Both the position numbers and the translations under genes were made by a program. DNA of 64,000 nt from Proteles cristata cristata (lineage: Eukaryota; Chordata; Mammalia; Carnivora; Hyaenidae), in the NCBI GenBank assembly GCA_017311185.1, contig JAESUZ010003181.1, positions 1 through 64,000 on the forward strand. Reading direction: 5' to 3'. Positions 24,626 to 36,746 of the stretch are shown here, piece after piece. Under the pieces are notes generated by a model. The model searched no databases. It saw only the letters and a program-made list of their open reading frames with translations, and was not told where the DNA came from. Each line of letters begins with the position of its first letter. The first letter of the stretch is position 1.

Positions 24626-27600
24626 TCTGCCCTCAACTCTGCATTTCATCAAATTCTCCTGATGGTAATTGCATTGCTTTATTTTAATCCCTATTAGTCT
24701 AAGTTTCTTAGAGTTTTCTTTGGGGGATATAATTATTTAAATTTCATGTCAAGTTATTGGAATTCTTCTCCTTGATGAAATTTTATTTGTCTTTCTATCC
24801 TAGATTATATTTGTATCTATATCATCCATATCTATACACATATACATATATAGAGTAGTATATATGGCAAAATATATATAAATAATAAAAATATTTATGA
24901 TAAAATATAAATATAAAATATACATATGATAGAAATCCTATATATACTTACTGTTAAGGAGAAAAACATAATGAAATTGAAAGGTAATCGAATAAAACTT
25001 AAAAATATCATCTCTGAAAAGTTATAACTAACTCCAGGTATTTAAAAGATTATAAGTTTTTTATAGCAAGAAAGTCTCCCCCAAATTCAGCAGGTGGTAT
25101 CATTAGGTTTGAAAATCAGTCTCTTTCAAAGCTGGGAGGTAATGCGTCACTCTGCGGACTAACACTGTGGCAGGCTGAGGAATTGGAAGAAAGATCCCCA
25201 GGGTCAAGACCTCTCTATTCTGTTGACTCTCCTGACAGTGACTCCTTTGTTTAAGATTTTCAGTTCTTCCCTCAGATTCAGAGCACCAACAAAGAATGAG
25301 TTAAAGCTGTTTGAGTGAGCTGGACTAACTATTCCATGAGTATTTGGTGAGCATCTACTCTGTCCTCTGTGCTTTGCAAATTGGCCACACCATACATGAT
25401 GTCTGAACTGGTTAAGAAACAAAGAGTCCACCCCTCAGTAAGATCCTGAGCGAGAGGCAGCTTTAAATCACTAAGTGATGACTGTGAGGAATGTTGATCA
25501 GGTTTAAATACATAAACAGACATTCTTAGATTTTTGGCTTTCTTTGGACAATTTGTTTTGTTATTGCCTAGCATTAGCTGAGCTCTCTTTTTCTCATATC
25601 CTTCAAGCCCTTAACATCTGAACAAAAGTAGGCAGATTGCATTAAGTTGAACATTTATTTGCCTGGAGACATTTTAAAGAATAGAAGTCCTTGTGAATAT
25701 CAAGTGCCATAAATTTAAGCAAATAAGCTTGTGTACCATACTTTATAAATTGCTTTCATATCAATGAAAGCTATCTTTTGCCTGAGTGAGTAAGAAATAG
25801 ACATAGCTACTTGCTTCTCAGTTTTATGAATTCAAAAAGAGCATATGCGCTCTATTCCATAAAGGACAGGGTTTAAATATTATTCTGTTTATTATTTTCA
25901 ACACTAATAAGTATCGAATATTGCACAAATCAATACCATATGCTTTCACTCAAGGTTGCAAATATTATAAATGGTCCGAAATAGTCCGTTTCATGAGATA
26001 GTTCAGAAACTTTAATTTTTTAGAAAACCTAACATTCCACAAACAAGTCAGCGTCAGGTTTAGTATAAAACCTGTCATTTTAGAGTCTTGATAAGAACTG
26101 TAAGTGGAATTTAAGCTGTGAGGTTTTTCCTTTCTTTGGTGAGATGACACACGTAATTTCCAAGTTATTGAATGGGCAGATCAATTTCTCATTTTACCCA
26201 GCATGCTGACAGACCGTCAGCGCTGCCGCTAGTGCCGGAGATTTATTAATCTGCTCTGCTGTCCTCTAGGGACCAAAGGAAATGTGTTAACTAGCCTGCT
26301 GTGTAAGAGACTAGAACCCCCAAATTCTTGAAATCTCTCTATTGGTTTTGTACGGTGAGTCCCATTTAAAACTTTTTCTCATCTCTTCCCAGACCTTCTT
26401 CTTCAGGGAGAGGGGGCATTTATTTAGATTTTAATGCGTGCCAGGCAATGGGCTCTTACAGATATATGTAATTTCATTTGATTTCTCAGGCTGAATAAAC
26501 CAAACTCAGCACTTTCAATTGAAAAATTACGTATGTATATTATCCTTTTTCTATATTAGGATAGTGCTACTGATCCATTAAGAACAGGACATATGTTTTG
26601 AATTAATTTTCCAGAACAAGGGAAGAATTTGCTGGGAGCAACCACACTCTCAAGCCCCTTCTCCTTTTGACCACTTTAAGTTGATTAGTCAGGGTTTCTC
26701 ATGCGGTCTGTGACCAGAGGATACCACGGTCCCCCAACCCCGCACGAACGGAATAGCCTTTTACAGTGATCAAACCTGAGAACTCTCAATCCATAGATCT
26801 CAGGCTTGGATGCCCGTTAGAGTCCTCTGGGCAGCTTTGTGGAAGTGCCGCTGCCTGGCCCTCACCTTGGCCAAGTCAGTCAGAATCTCAGTGATCAGTG
26901 CATTTGTTATTTGCAATGTTCCTCAGATGCCTTCTGCACTTGTGAATCCAGGACGACTGCCCTATCAGTGCTTCTCAAATTTTAATGTGCACACGAGTCA
27001 CCTGAGAATCTCATTAAAATGCAGTTCCTGAGTCTGTGGGACTGGAGTGGGGCCAGAGAATCTGCATTTCTCACAAGTGGTGTCGGTGCTGCTGGTCTGT
27101 GAACCACACTCTGAGTAGCAAGGTGCTGAATGGTATCTCGAACCTGGAGGCATGCACAAACATCTTCTCACGCCCAAAATTAAACAAACAAAAAAAATAG
27201 AAAGAAAAATAGTTTCCCTTGGTTGTCTCAGATAATCCTTGATAACACTATTAGCTTGGTCCACTATTTTAAATTAGACTTAGAAATATTTGCTCTGCAG
27301 TGTCAGAAGGACAAAACACTGGAACCCGGAAGCAGTTGTAAAGATCCTTTATGTTTAGGGTGCCTGGGCGACTCAGTCAGTAAAGCGGCTGACTTCAGCT
27401 CAGGTCATGATCTCATGGTTCATGGGTTTGAGCCCCGCCTCAGGCTCTGTGCTGACAGCTAGCTCGGAGCCTGTCTTTAGATTCTGTGTCTCCCCCTCTC
27501 TCTGACCCTCCCCTGCTCATGCTGTCTTCATCTCCCTCTCAAAAATAAATAAAACATTGAAGTTTTTGAAAAAAGATCCTTTATGTTCAAAACTATTGTT

Positions 27601-28169
27601 TTTACACAGGACTGAACAGACCCAGAAAGTGAGGTCAGCTGTGCTTCTGTTACTGGGTAAAACACTTAATGAATGACATTTAATGCAATTACTGTTGGTT
27701 TCAGGCTGTTGCCAAGTTGATGTCAGTAGACTGCCGCTGCCACGGAGTGTCCGGCTCTTGCGCTGTGAAAACGTGCTGGAAAACCATGTCTTCTTTTGAA
27801 AAGATTGGCCATTTGTTGAAGGATAAATATGAAAACAGTGTCCAAATCTCAGAGAAAATAAAGAGGAAAATACGCAGGAGAGAAAAAGATCAGAGGAAAA
27901 TACCCGTCCGCAAAGATGATCTGCTCTACATTAATAAGTCTCCCAATTACTGTGTAGAGGATAAGAAACTAGGGATCCCAGGAACGCAGGGCAGAGAGTG
28001 CAACCGCACGTCAGAGGGCGCGGACGGCTGCAACCTCCTTTGCTGTGGCCGCGGCTACAACACGCACGTGGTCAGGCACGTGGAGAGGTGCGAGTGCAAG
28101 TTCATCTGGTGCTGCTATGTCCGCTGCAGGAGATGCGAAAGCATGACTGACGTACACACTTGCAAGTAG
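17548..28169 (+). CDS. WNT16: WNT16, complete gene, four coding exons
   Basis: This encodes WNT16, a secreted lipid-modified Wnt ligand that signals through Frizzled receptors and is known for its role in cortical bone strength. Joining 17548-17642, 17826-18067, 20359-20645 and 27705-28169 gives 1089 bases: 362 residues plus stop. All introns are GT-AG, with phases 2, 1 and 0. Residues 1-29 form a signal peptide with a Leu/Ala-rich core. The mature part has 24 cysteines, the Wnt number. CHGVSGSC carries the palmitoleate acceptor Ser224, and N-glycosylation motifs are at Asn140, Asn186 and Asn308. Human WNT16 is 365 residues; the three missing ones fall in the variable stretch after WNC near residue 90. 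The start has a strong GCCATGG context and is followed at once by the signal peptide. I recognised the protein by its near identity to human WNT16 throughout. Confidence 0.97.
17826..18067 (+). CDS. WNT16: WNT16 coding exon 2
   Basis: The acceptor is TCTCACAG|GTGG and the donor is CAGCG|GTAAGT. It codes from Met32 to the first base of Gly113, starting [12 protein letters not shown] and including RHERWNC. Four cysteines of the N-terminal Wnt domain are here. Relative to human, three residues are missing in the Ala-rich loop ([11 protein letters not shown]). Confidence 0.96.
18068..20358 (+). other. WNT16 intron 2
   Basis: This intron is 2291 bases long. Its first 650 bases are still CpG-rich, the middle is a long purine tract (18967-19389), and the rest is AT-rich. 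A MIR-like piece (TTGAACGTTTATTGTCTATT ... GCACTGAGCTAGGTGCTGG) lies at about 20026-20072. No additional exon was seen. Confidence 0.8.
18967..19389 (+). repeat. GGAA/GGGA/GAA purine tract in WNT16 intron 2
   Basis: A polypurine simple repeat: mixed GAA at the left, then GGAA runs with GGGA blocks, and AAG triplets at the right. From 19070 to 19389 there is no pyrimidine at all on the plus strand (320 bases). The plus-strand frames rich in Lys-Glu-Gly-Arg are repeat artefacts. Confidence 0.97.
20359..20645 (+). CDS. WNT16: WNT16 coding exon 3
   Basis: The acceptor is TTGTTCTAG|GC and the donor is GGCAG|GTATGT. It codes for residues 113-208, including NMTECSCD and the conserved [13 protein letters not shown] core. 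N-glycosylation motifs are at Asn140 and Asn186. The exon ends in phase 0. Confidence 0.97.
22683..22762 (+). repeat. TATG/TA microsatellite
   Basis: Alternating TA, TACA and TATG units in WNT16 intron 3. The open frame rich in Met-Tyr-Val-Cys over it is an artefact. Confidence 0.9.
22938..22995 (+). repeat. CCA/CAC triplet-rich repeat
   Basis: An imperfect CAC triplet run following CAAAAAAACCCC, in WNT16 intron 3. Confidence 0.85.
24591..24624 (+). repeat. (TG)17 microsatellite
   Basis: An uninterrupted TG dinucleotide run of 17 units in WNT16 intron 3. Confidence 0.95.
26965..27125 (+). mobile_element. MER5A-like hAT (Charlie) DNA transposon remnant
   Basis: The sequence runs from CAGTGCTTCTCAAATTTTAA through GGGGCCAGAGAATCTGCATT to GAACCACACTCTGAGTAGCA. 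Its ends and middle follow the short non-autonomous MER5A element as I remember it. A related but weaker piece may lie at about 26790-26890 (CAGGCTTGGATGCCCGTTAG). Confidence 0.7.
27356..27571 (+). mobile_element. Carnivore SINE (SINEC type) in WNT16 intron 3
   Basis: The head GGGTGCCTGGGCGACTCAGT ends in an AAATAAATAAAACATTG tail. The duplication AAAGATCCTTTATGTT is exact at 27340-27355 and 27572-27587. It sits about 130 bases before the exon 4 acceptor. Confidence 0.95.
27705..28169 (+). CDS. WNT16: WNT16 coding exon 4 with stop
   Basis: The acceptor is TTGGTTTCAG|GCTGTT. It codes for residues 209-362 and ends at TAG 28167-28169. It includes [10 protein letters not shown] (acylated Ser224), the Lys/Arg-rich linker around residues 259-278, N-glycosylation motif Asn308 and the cysteine-dense C-terminal domain ending VHTCK. 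Twelve of the first 20 mature-chain cysteines precede this exon's linker; the last 12 of all 24 follow Cys227. Confidence 0.97.
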   Translation, partial: AVAKLMSVDCRCHGVSGSCAVKTCWKTMSSFEKIGHLLKDKYENSVQISEKIKRKIRRREKDQRKIPVRKDDLLYINKSPNYCVEDKKLGIPGTQGRECNRTSEGADGCNLLCCGRGYNTHVVRHVERCECKFIWCCYVRCRRCESMTDVHTCK

Positions 28170-29460
28170 CCCCTCCCTCCAGCCCTGAGCCACACTCCTC
28201 AGTGACCAACAAAGGAGTGTCATCCGGAGGGTCCCTCCAACAGTGCAGGGCTGGTGAAGCCGCCTCCTGCCCCAGGAGTCCCGGGCCCTTGCGCCTCTGG
28301 CAGAGCCCCCTCTACCTGATGGATATCCAAGCACACACTGAGCACGTGGATTTTTTGGGATGCCAGAGTTGACAAGGTTTGGGTTCATCCTTTGGTGGTC
28401 TGGAAATACATACTGATCTACCAAGAAGATCATCCGTCTCCTAAACAAGAAAGAACAGGAAGGAGCCTTCATGCGGGGAGACCAGGTCCATGCTCAGGAT
28501 GAGATCCTTGAGTATGGAACTCAGCTATGGAACTCAATAGTGGTGGGTTTAATATTAGATGTTTTTAAAAGACGCATCTTATAAAGCAGCAAGGAACAGT
28601 AAACATGATCTCATTTATTCTCAGTATTTTAGATGAAGAAATCATACCGTGCATAGAAACAGACTTTGAAAAGTTAACAGAAGTGGAAGGTGCTTACTCA
28701 CCCTTTCATGCATTTCAAAAGGAGGGCAATTAAAAACAATTTTCATAACAGATACAGTATCCCTAAAACATGTTTGCTAAAGATGTTTAGTGACAAAAGG
28801 GAAGAATCTAAACATAGAAACGTAAAATGTATGATTTGGATTTTAAGTGCCTTTTAACTAGGAGAGTTTATCTAGAAAAATCTCAGTGAGACATACAGCA
28901 ATCTTTTATCTTTGGCTTTATTCTTTAATTGTAGAAGTTTCTACTTTAAAATCCCAGCTCTGAAGTAATGGAGAAGAGAGGGATCTTGAAAGCACATGGG
29001 AAAATTAAAGGTAAAAACATAAAGGGCTTTCATACATCGTAAGGGAAAGCACCTTTTAAATGTGTAGGACAGTATTTTGTACAGTATTTTGCTAAAAAAA
29101 GTTATATATTTTGTAAATACAGTATTTAAGTTATATGATATGTATTAAAACTTAAGACATTTATTGCCAAAGCCCAAGAGCTAAGGTAATAAAATTATCT
29201 CAGAAATAAGATTAGCTTCTGTTTCTTTTCATACTATTAACTCTGACTTTTTTTAAACATTGAAAAAGAAGTTAATTGAGCAGTTAGTTATATGGATATG
29301 TTTTTCTTGTCAAAATGACAGTTTTACATGTTATAGATTAAAATATGCTGCAGGATATTGAGGATTGTGTTATTTCAGCAGATTAGTTAAATTCTGCTTT
29401 TAATTAGTTACGTTTAACTTGTTAGGCTATTATAATAAATTATGCAGTAAAAGTGTTAAC
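28170..29460 (+). other. WNT16 3' UTR (likely extent)
   Basis: Repeat-free AT-rich sequence follows the stop codon. Candidate AATAAA signals are at 29188-29193 and 29434-29439. I cannot tell which is used, and a further AATAAA near 29972 is possible. Confidence 0.5.
29188..29193 (+). terminator. Candidate WNT16 polyadenylation signal
   Basis: AATAAA about 1.0 kb after the stop. A second candidate lies at 29434-29439. The choice between them needs transcript ends. Confidence 0.35.
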
Positions 29461-31664
29461 TGGATAAAAGAATCTAAATCAAAACATTGATCAATTTGTG
29501 TATTTGATATCCTGGATATTTATTATATTGTATGTAATGCTGCATTTCCATGTGAATGTTGAATGGTCTAAGTTTAGTATTCATGCATGTATAATTCATC
29601 ATATTTTACAAGTTCTCGGTAAAAATTACAGGGCTCTATTTAAGGCTGCGTTTTAATCTAGATGCTTATGTTTTTTATGAATTGTTAACTATTTCAGTAT
29701 TCTATAGGAAAAAACTTCTAACTTCAGGAAGGACAAGAAAGAATATTCCTTTTCTAATAATAAGCTAAAGAAATGTTTCCTTGCCCGCAAGTCTCATCCT
29801 ATTTCCTTTCAATCTTATTTCCCAAGGCAGAGCAATAATTTGCGAAAAAGAACAAACCCAAGGAAAATGTCTCAGGCTTCATATTAAATTCAAGGCTAAA
29901 CATTTCATTGTGACCCTTACAGTTTAACAAAGAAATATTATTAAAAATGAGAAACTAAGAAATGACAATTGAATAAATATAGTACTTATTTAAAAGAGTG
30001 GTTTACCAATCTTTAGCATCACTGATTAGAACAGCCTGAAAGAAAGATACTTATTTTGATGCCTTTTTTTTTTTTTTGCACAGTAAATCTATTTTGTCTG
30101 CATTAAAATAAGCACTCTTTTTGTTTTTTAAGATGAAGGATATTTCACATTAACAGCTAATTTCTTCTATTACTAGACAACTTTTCATAGTTACCTTGCC
30201 AACCAACTGGTAGAACCAGGCAGCCTCTAATTCCCAAACACCTGATTACTATTCAGCCATTGCTTGAAGACCGTGATGCCAACTCAGACTCTCTTCTATG
30301 GGATGCCTGGGCAGGCTCTCCTAACTCCAGAGCTGTGTCTTCGGCTGCTTCTTTTCCTTCTCCTCCCTGGCATCACTGTGGAAGCTATTCTTGAATTCCT
30401 TGCCAGTTTTATTGACGGACAACCTGGACTCCGCTCGTCTTCTTCCCACTCCCCCTCATGCTACAGGTAGCACTGTGGTGCTCTCGGGAATACAAGTTGT
30501 GGAGCCCAGATGTTCCTACTCAGTCTAGGCTATTTTGCCTGCACTGTTTAGGGCTCTTCATGTTGTAACAGATGACGCAACCCAGACTGACAAATGTTAC
30601 AGGAAATGCATTGATTCAGTAACTGAAGAGTCCAGAGTCCAGACAGGTTCCCGTTAAGCTTGGTTGGAAAACTTACCACTATTTCCCACGGTTCAGGTCT
30701 TTCCAGCTCCAGCCTAAACGGGCTGGCTTCTGCAGTGCTGCCTTCTACTTCAGGCGCCACAAGGTGGGGTGGACCCTCACCACCGCATGCCACCCCCAGT
30801 GGCCCCAGGCTCTCCTTTTTCTTAGCTAAATGGCTGCTACACTCCCTCCAGACCTTACAGTCTACCATTCATTCTAAGGAACGAGAGATGTTTTGGTTGC
30901 TCCTACAGGAGAATGGACAACTTTTTCTTCTCCTTCTCTTTCAAAAAATGCCCAGCAAAAGTAGTTCTGAGACTCTTTGGCTCTGATTGGTTAATATGTC
31001 CATCCGGGAACCTATCACAGTGGTCTTTGGAGATTAGGGTTAGGGAGTAAATACACTGATGGTTTAAGGCAATGAAAGATCCAGGGTGGAATGTGGCAGT
31101 GAGTGATTCATTCCAACTAAACCCACATAGCTTGAGAATAGGATAGGGGTGAATCCGCAGAGGAAAACCAGGGTGTTAGGTTAGCATTAAAAGGTACCTG
31201 GGTCCTGGGCAGCGCAGACATTAGATGTCCTCGGCTCCAGTGGTGTGTTTTGCAAACAGCTTTCTGGCAGCACTTGGGTGAGGCTTCCAGACAGACAAAG
31301 CACTCTGAATTAGGTATAGGGTACAAAGAGCATTCACTTGTTTAAATGTCCTTTATGATGTTAAAAGGGGGAAAGGAGAGGCAGGTGCTCTGGTGTATTA
31401 ATTTTCAGCTTAGGAGTTGAACTATTTTGTAAGTTGGGAAATGCTTAATACAGACAGTGGTAAGAGGCAATGATGATTGTCTGAAAATGATATCAAGAAA
31501 AAACACATCAAATGGCATTGTCTGTAACCTCTTGATAAAGAAGTTTGCTAATTAAAACATTTCCCTGGTGGTAGTACTTTACAACACAGTAAAAAAACGC
31601 GTTAACTTGTTTGACTATAAACAACTGCATTATTTCCTTATTCACTATCTGGATGATAGTCGAT
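29460..31664. other. Intergenic between WNT16 and FAM3C, no gene seen
   Basis: AT-rich to about 30200, with a T run at 30066-30078. Then comes a less AT-rich block at 30260-31030 with open frames on both strands. That block may be an old interspersed repeat (CTGATTGGTTAATATGTCCA and CCTATCACAGTGGTC look like repeat text). I could not name it. Confidence 0.45.
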
Positions 31665-31679
31665 AGACTTTTGTTTTTA

Positions 31680-31890
31680 TTTTTTTATTTTTTTATTTTT
31701 TCTAGGAGAGAGAGAGAGACAGCGTGAACAGGGGAGGGTCAGAGAGAGGGAGTTACAGACTGAAACAGGCTCCAGGCTTTGAGCTGGCAGTCAGCACAGA
31801 GCCCGACGCGGGGCTCGAACCCACGAACCGCGAGATCATGACCTAAGCGAAAGTCGGACGCTTAACCGACTAAGCCACCCAGGCGCCCCT
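31680..31890 (-). mobile_element. Carnivore tRNA-derived SINE, young copy
   Basis: A minus-strand copy of the young variant, almost identical to 1427-1643. The duplication AGACTTTTGTTTTTA is exact at 31665-31679 and 31891-31905. Confidence 0.96.
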
Positions 31891-31905
31891 AGACTTTTGT
31901 TTTTA

Positions 31906-34145
31906 AAGAACTAGGATAGCTATATTTAGAATAACAACAGAATTTAATTATCTAAGATGCTATGACCCTTTGTTTTTGCAGCTTTGTAATCAGGTGATAT
32001 TCACAGTAGATATTTTAGAAACACACATTGACTTTCTGAAGTACTGTCAGTACTGGTATGTTTGGTTTTGACTTAGTTTAAAATGTGGAACCGGAAAAGC
32101 TTCCCATCAAAATATTTACTTATAGGCAATTTGATGAGCTGTTGGAACTTGTTGCATCAAATCCCAAAGGCCCAGAGACTATGGAGTTAAACCAACCATT
32201 TGGAGCCAGTTAGTTAGTGATCCAGAGTACTATAATCCACTTAGCTAACTTGAAGGAAGAAAAGTTCAAGTCCAATCTCCAGGAACCAGGAATACTCCTC
32301 AGGGCAAGCCCTTCTTAAGGAAAGTTGGCTCAGATGCCTTGATTTTTTTTTTTTTTAATTTCAGTTTCACTATAGACCAGATGTGATGAGTCATAACATT
32401 TCTCGGAGTAGGCTGATTAGGTGAGCTGAGAAGGACAAATGCATGTGGTGCAGCATGAGAGGGGGACATGACTGTACACCAGGGACTCATTTTCTTTGAA
32501 ATAGAAAATAATAGCAAACAGTTAGCTCTTACTGTGTACCAGGCATTAAGTAACTCCTATGTATTAGTCAGAGTCTGTGCCCTTCACCACCATGTGGAAT
32601 TGTGCCTCACACAGCGTCAACATTGTCACACATTGAGTTTACAGTATACTATTTCCAGAGTTTGGGGCCTTTGTAAATATAATGAAAATTACAGGATGTT
32701 TCTTCATGGTTTGGCTATATAAACCTGTTTGAAGAGCAGTAGAGAGAGGATAGAAGAACCAAGATCTTAGAATTCACCATGAAATAGAATTAAAAGACAC
32801 TGCCTCTTGATTTCTAAGCTCAAAGGGATTTAAATCGCCTGCTATTTTGGATCCCAGTGTGCGCTAACAGTCGGATTATGCAAGCGCCTAACATCATTCC
32901 AAAAGGAAATGACTGGGAGTGAAGATCAAACTAATTTAGTATGACATTAAATAAATACTTACATCCTTTCCATTGTTGTGCTTACAGCCAATTGTTACAT
33001 AAGGTGTCATTTTTAATACATGGGTGAAATTGACCATTGGTAACAATTTACATTCACATCCGAAGGAAAACCACTAGAGGTGGTTTGCATGATTAAAACC
33101 TCTTGAAACAAAATTAGAATTGAAAAAGTAGACTTTCCTACTGATTGTAAAGGGAAAGAATAAACGTGGACCAAGTCAACACAAACCACAGTTTCATATG
33201 TGACTTTTTAATCTGCAGAGTTAAGTGAAAGCCTGACTTGTGTGTGAGTGGTGGATATAGGGCTGTCTGCTTCCCTCTGTTTATTGCTGTTCTGAACTCT
33301 CGGAGAGTCTCCCCTGCACACAGGCCAAGGAGCCTTCCCTTTTGTCCGCTACTAACAATCAAACCTCCCGTAATCATGCCATATCCAGTCGGTCATGTTA
33401 GCCAAGAAGAATTAAGGTGGCCTCTTGTAGTCCTTAATTGTTCTTTGATAAAAGGGGAATATTACTAATTCTTCATTAATTAAAGGTAAAAATATACAAA
33501 ATGTTAAGTCAGTAATTATTTGTTTCTAGTACATAATCCCGACCTTTCTTTTTTTAAAAAAAGTATTTTTTTTGTAAGTTGTTTCGTTTTTATTCCCCCC
33601 CTCCACAGCTTTCCTGAGATATAATTGCATGTAACATTCTGTAAGTTTAAGGGCCTATCCATTGCAAGTACTTCATCTCAAGTTCCTCAGTAGACTACCA
33701 ATGTTTGTTCCCTACGGCTTCATACGAGGCAAGCCAGCAAAATGGGGAACCTGAAAAAGTGAATGTGATAAAACTTCCTTAACATGCGCTCTATTTAATG
33801 GGTATGGACAAATGAAGTTTATAAGCGGAAAGATTAATTTCACAACCCAGAATGAGAAATTCTCTCCTTTTGCCAACTTGAACACTTGTCCTTCCCCCCA
33901 GATGCTCAATATATCATTTCTTGAGAAACCGCTATGAACTCTGTTGACTAAATAGGGAACTACAATTTTGATGGTCACAACTGTAACTCTGTCCATGTCT
34001 GACACACCCAATGCTGTAGAATTATCGGGAGCCTCCTCCAAACAGATTATTTCCATAAGAGAATTTTAACATTCCCTTGCAAGTTGTTAATAGTTCCACA
34101 AGAACTGGCTTCCAACCTCATTCCTGGGCTAGAAGTTTCAGATCT
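31906..34145. other. Intergenic, no gene seen; MIR and L1 traces
   Basis: A MIR-like piece (CTTACTGTGTACCAGGCATT) lies at about 32507-32572. A short reversed L1 3' piece (TTTCCTGAGATATAATTGCA) lies at about 33605-33650. No gene was recognised. Confidence 0.5.
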
Positions 34146-34146
34146 C

Positions 34147-34360
34147 AGGGCACCTCGGTAGCTCAGTTAGTTAAGCCTCCGACTCTTGGTTTCACCTCAG
34201 GTCATGATCTCACGCTTCCTGAGACCGAGCCCCATGTTGGGCTCTGCACTCATAGCACACAGCCTGCTTTGGATTCTCTCTCTCCCCCTCTCTCTGCCCC
34301 TCTCCCACTCACACACACACACTCTCTCTCTCTCAAAATAGATACATGAACATTAAAAAA
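34147..34360 (+). mobile_element. Carnivore SINE (SINEC type)
   Basis: The head GGGCACCTCGGTAGCTCAGT has an A-rich tail ending ACATTAAAAAA. The flank AGTTTCAGAT is repeated on both sides. Confidence 0.92.
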
Positions 34361-35604
34361 AGTTTCAGATATCTATAGGAGTACAAGCTCATTTACTGAT
34401 GTTAAACCTTGGGTCCTCTCCCTCAGGGAGAACGGGAAGCCAGCGAGGGCTGTCTGCATTCCCCTGGGGAGAGGCACCAGGGCCCGGAGCTTGCTCCTCA
34501 GACCTCAGGAAATTCTCACCCGCTGACTCTCCCACCTCACCTACCTCTGAGAACCTCAACTCAGGCACCACCGCCTTCCCCATCAACTGAAAAACATACT
34601 TCTAACTACAGCTCTCAGCATCATTTGCTTCTAAATCTCGCCTCTGTTCAGAGCTCGGACTTGCAAGACCTTTTCCTCAGGGCTCCTTTCTGTTCTGGTC
34701 CAACACTGCACACAGAACTTCTCCAGTCTGGCTCCCGGCACACGTGGGTATGCAGAAGCTAAACATTTTTGGAAGCTGAAACTTTAAATAATTGAAAAGA
34801 TTTCTATGTTCAAATGAACATCTGTAAGTGATAAAATAAACCAAAATATTCACATGAAGTTTTAGGATGGGAGAACTTCTCAGACTGAGACTGGGCTCTT
34901 CGCTAAAACCTGATTTCCAGAGGTCGGCCTGTTCTCTCCTCAGCTTCGAGCGATCTGCCTGCAGAAAACAGGGCAGTTCCATTCGCCATTCCGCTGGTGA
35001 CCCTGAGGCTAAGATGGCTTGGCAGGGAATTCAGCAGTCCCCGTACTGAAAGCGTGTCCATCCGAGGATGCCAGATCCAAGCAGCAGGACAGCACATGAA
35101 GGCATAAGGCATTGCAGAAAAAGTGTTCCCAAGTCAAATGTATAAAGTTCAAATAATGAGTTTACTATTGTAAGGAAAAAGTTGGTCTCAGAAAGTAAAA
35201 CAAAAACGTTTCAAAATCCATTCAAGACATTCCTCGCCGGCCCAGGCAACCCCGCTAGTGGGTAAGAACGTCCACAGGACACAGCAAGAAGCAATGCTGG
35301 TGTGCAAGAGGGTGCCAGCAGTTTCGTGTGTACCAGGCACCGGGGCAGGCACCACAAACACGTGGTACTATCCCTACCTCACGGTAGTGAGAATATGACT
35401 TTCTCAAGTTCCTCATGTAGTCAGCAAGTCTGTACTCCACCAGTATGCTACACTCTCTCCATTACAGAATTCATTCCTTAAGGTTTTGGGCCCCTTATCT
35501 CTCTGGTGATTGAGCGAAATAAATATGGGCTGATTACATGAAACATTATGAGATTACAGTTTCATAAACTATTTTTCCCCAATATAGGACTATCTTTTAC
35601 CAAT

Positions 35605-35805
35605 TAAAAATTTTTTTTAACCTTTATTTTTTGAGAGACAGAGTTCAAGCAGGGGAGGGGCAGAGAGAGAGGGAGATACAGCATCTGAAGCAGGTTCCAG
35701 GCTTTGAGCTGTCAGCACAGAGCCTGACATGGGGCTCAAACTCACCAACCTTGAGATCATGACCTGAGCCTAAGTCTGACACTCAACCGAGCTATCCAGG
35801 CACCC
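35605..35805 (-). mobile_element. Carnivore SINE, reversed copy
   Basis: Runs from the TTTATTTTTTGAGAGACAGA tail to the head complement TATCCAGGCACCCC. CTTTTACCAATT flanks both sides. Confidence 0.92.
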
Positions 35806-35884
35806 CCCTTTTACCAATTTGTCTCAAGTTCTTTCAGTGTTCAGTGCACTCTAGTGATGGGCATACTTTATGCAGAGCTGAACA

Positions 35885-35993
35885 GGGAGTTTTGTTTTCT
35901 AAGTAATCTCTATGCCCAATGTGGGGCTCCAGCTCACAGACCCCCAGATCAAGAGCTGCATGCTCTAGTGAATGAGTTAGCCAGGTGACCCTA
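35885..35993 (-). mobile_element. Carnivore SINE fragment
   Basis: A short diverged reversed piece with CCCAATGTGGGGCTCCAGCT and AGTTAGCCAGGTGACCC. Its tail half is missing. Confidence 0.7.
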
Positions 35994-36550
35994 AACAATT
36001 TTAGTAATGGCGGCAAGATGTACCGGTGAACTAGCCATACCGGGAAGATGATCTTCGTCTTAGGTTTGCTTACAAACTGCCCATGGAAGAAAGCCAAGGG
36101 AAGCCTTTCTTCTGTCTCTAACTGAAGGATCAGCCAGTCCCTTTTCCTTTCCAAAGAGATAGCCTAGTGTTGAAAGCATTTGCTCAATATAGCTGCCCTC
36201 CAGTTTGTCTGCAGCCTCACCGGATTGCAGGAAGGTTCTGTGGAGGAAGTGTCGTAGGTTCCCGGATGGCTTTCCCAATGCTCCTTCAAGCTGCCTAGCA
36301 AGACTGCGACTCCCAAGCCAGGCCGGCCAGCTTTTTGCTCTAGCTAGCCTTGATCGGACAGGAACCTCAAGAGGGTGTGGGGGAGGAGAGACCAGAGGCA
36401 GGACAGTAGTGAGACTAAGGGAGCTTTGAGGGGAATGGGATTAACTAGCTATTGGCAGGTGACAATCAAAAACCAAGTATGTGACAGAAAAACCAAGCTG
36501 GGAAGAGGCAGCAAAATTCTGAGGGGTGCTTTAGGAAAGGTAAAATCTGG

Positions 36551-36746
36551 GGCACCTGGGTGGGTCAGTTGGTTGAGCGTCTGACTTTGGCTCAAGTCAT
36601 AATCTCTTTGTGCGCTCAAGCCCTGCGTAAGGCTCACTGCTGTCAGCTCAGAGCCGCCTTGGGATTCTCTCTCTCTGCCTCTCTCTGCCCCTCCCCTGCT
36701 TCCTGTGCACGCTCTCTCTCTTAAAAATAAACATTTTTTTAAAAGT
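36551..36746 (+). mobile_element. Carnivore SINE with exact duplication
   Basis: The head is GGCACCTGGGTGGGTCAGTT. The duplication AAAGGTAAAATCTGG is exact at 36536-36550 and 36747-36761. Confidence 0.95.

Larger units (their letters stand above)
20646..27704 (+). other. WNT16 intron 3
   Basis: This intron is 7059 bases long and strongly AT-rich for the first 6 kb. It contains simple repeats, MIR-like pieces (about 24495-24530 and 26405-26490), a MER5A-like DNA transposon remnant and one SINE. No coding exon was recognised inside it. Confidence 0.85.

Noticed and set aside
30264..30986. Leucine-rich open frames on both strands between WNT16 and FAM3C
   Set aside because: They look like chance frames in an old repeat or unique DNA. 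No recognised protein and no supporting signals.
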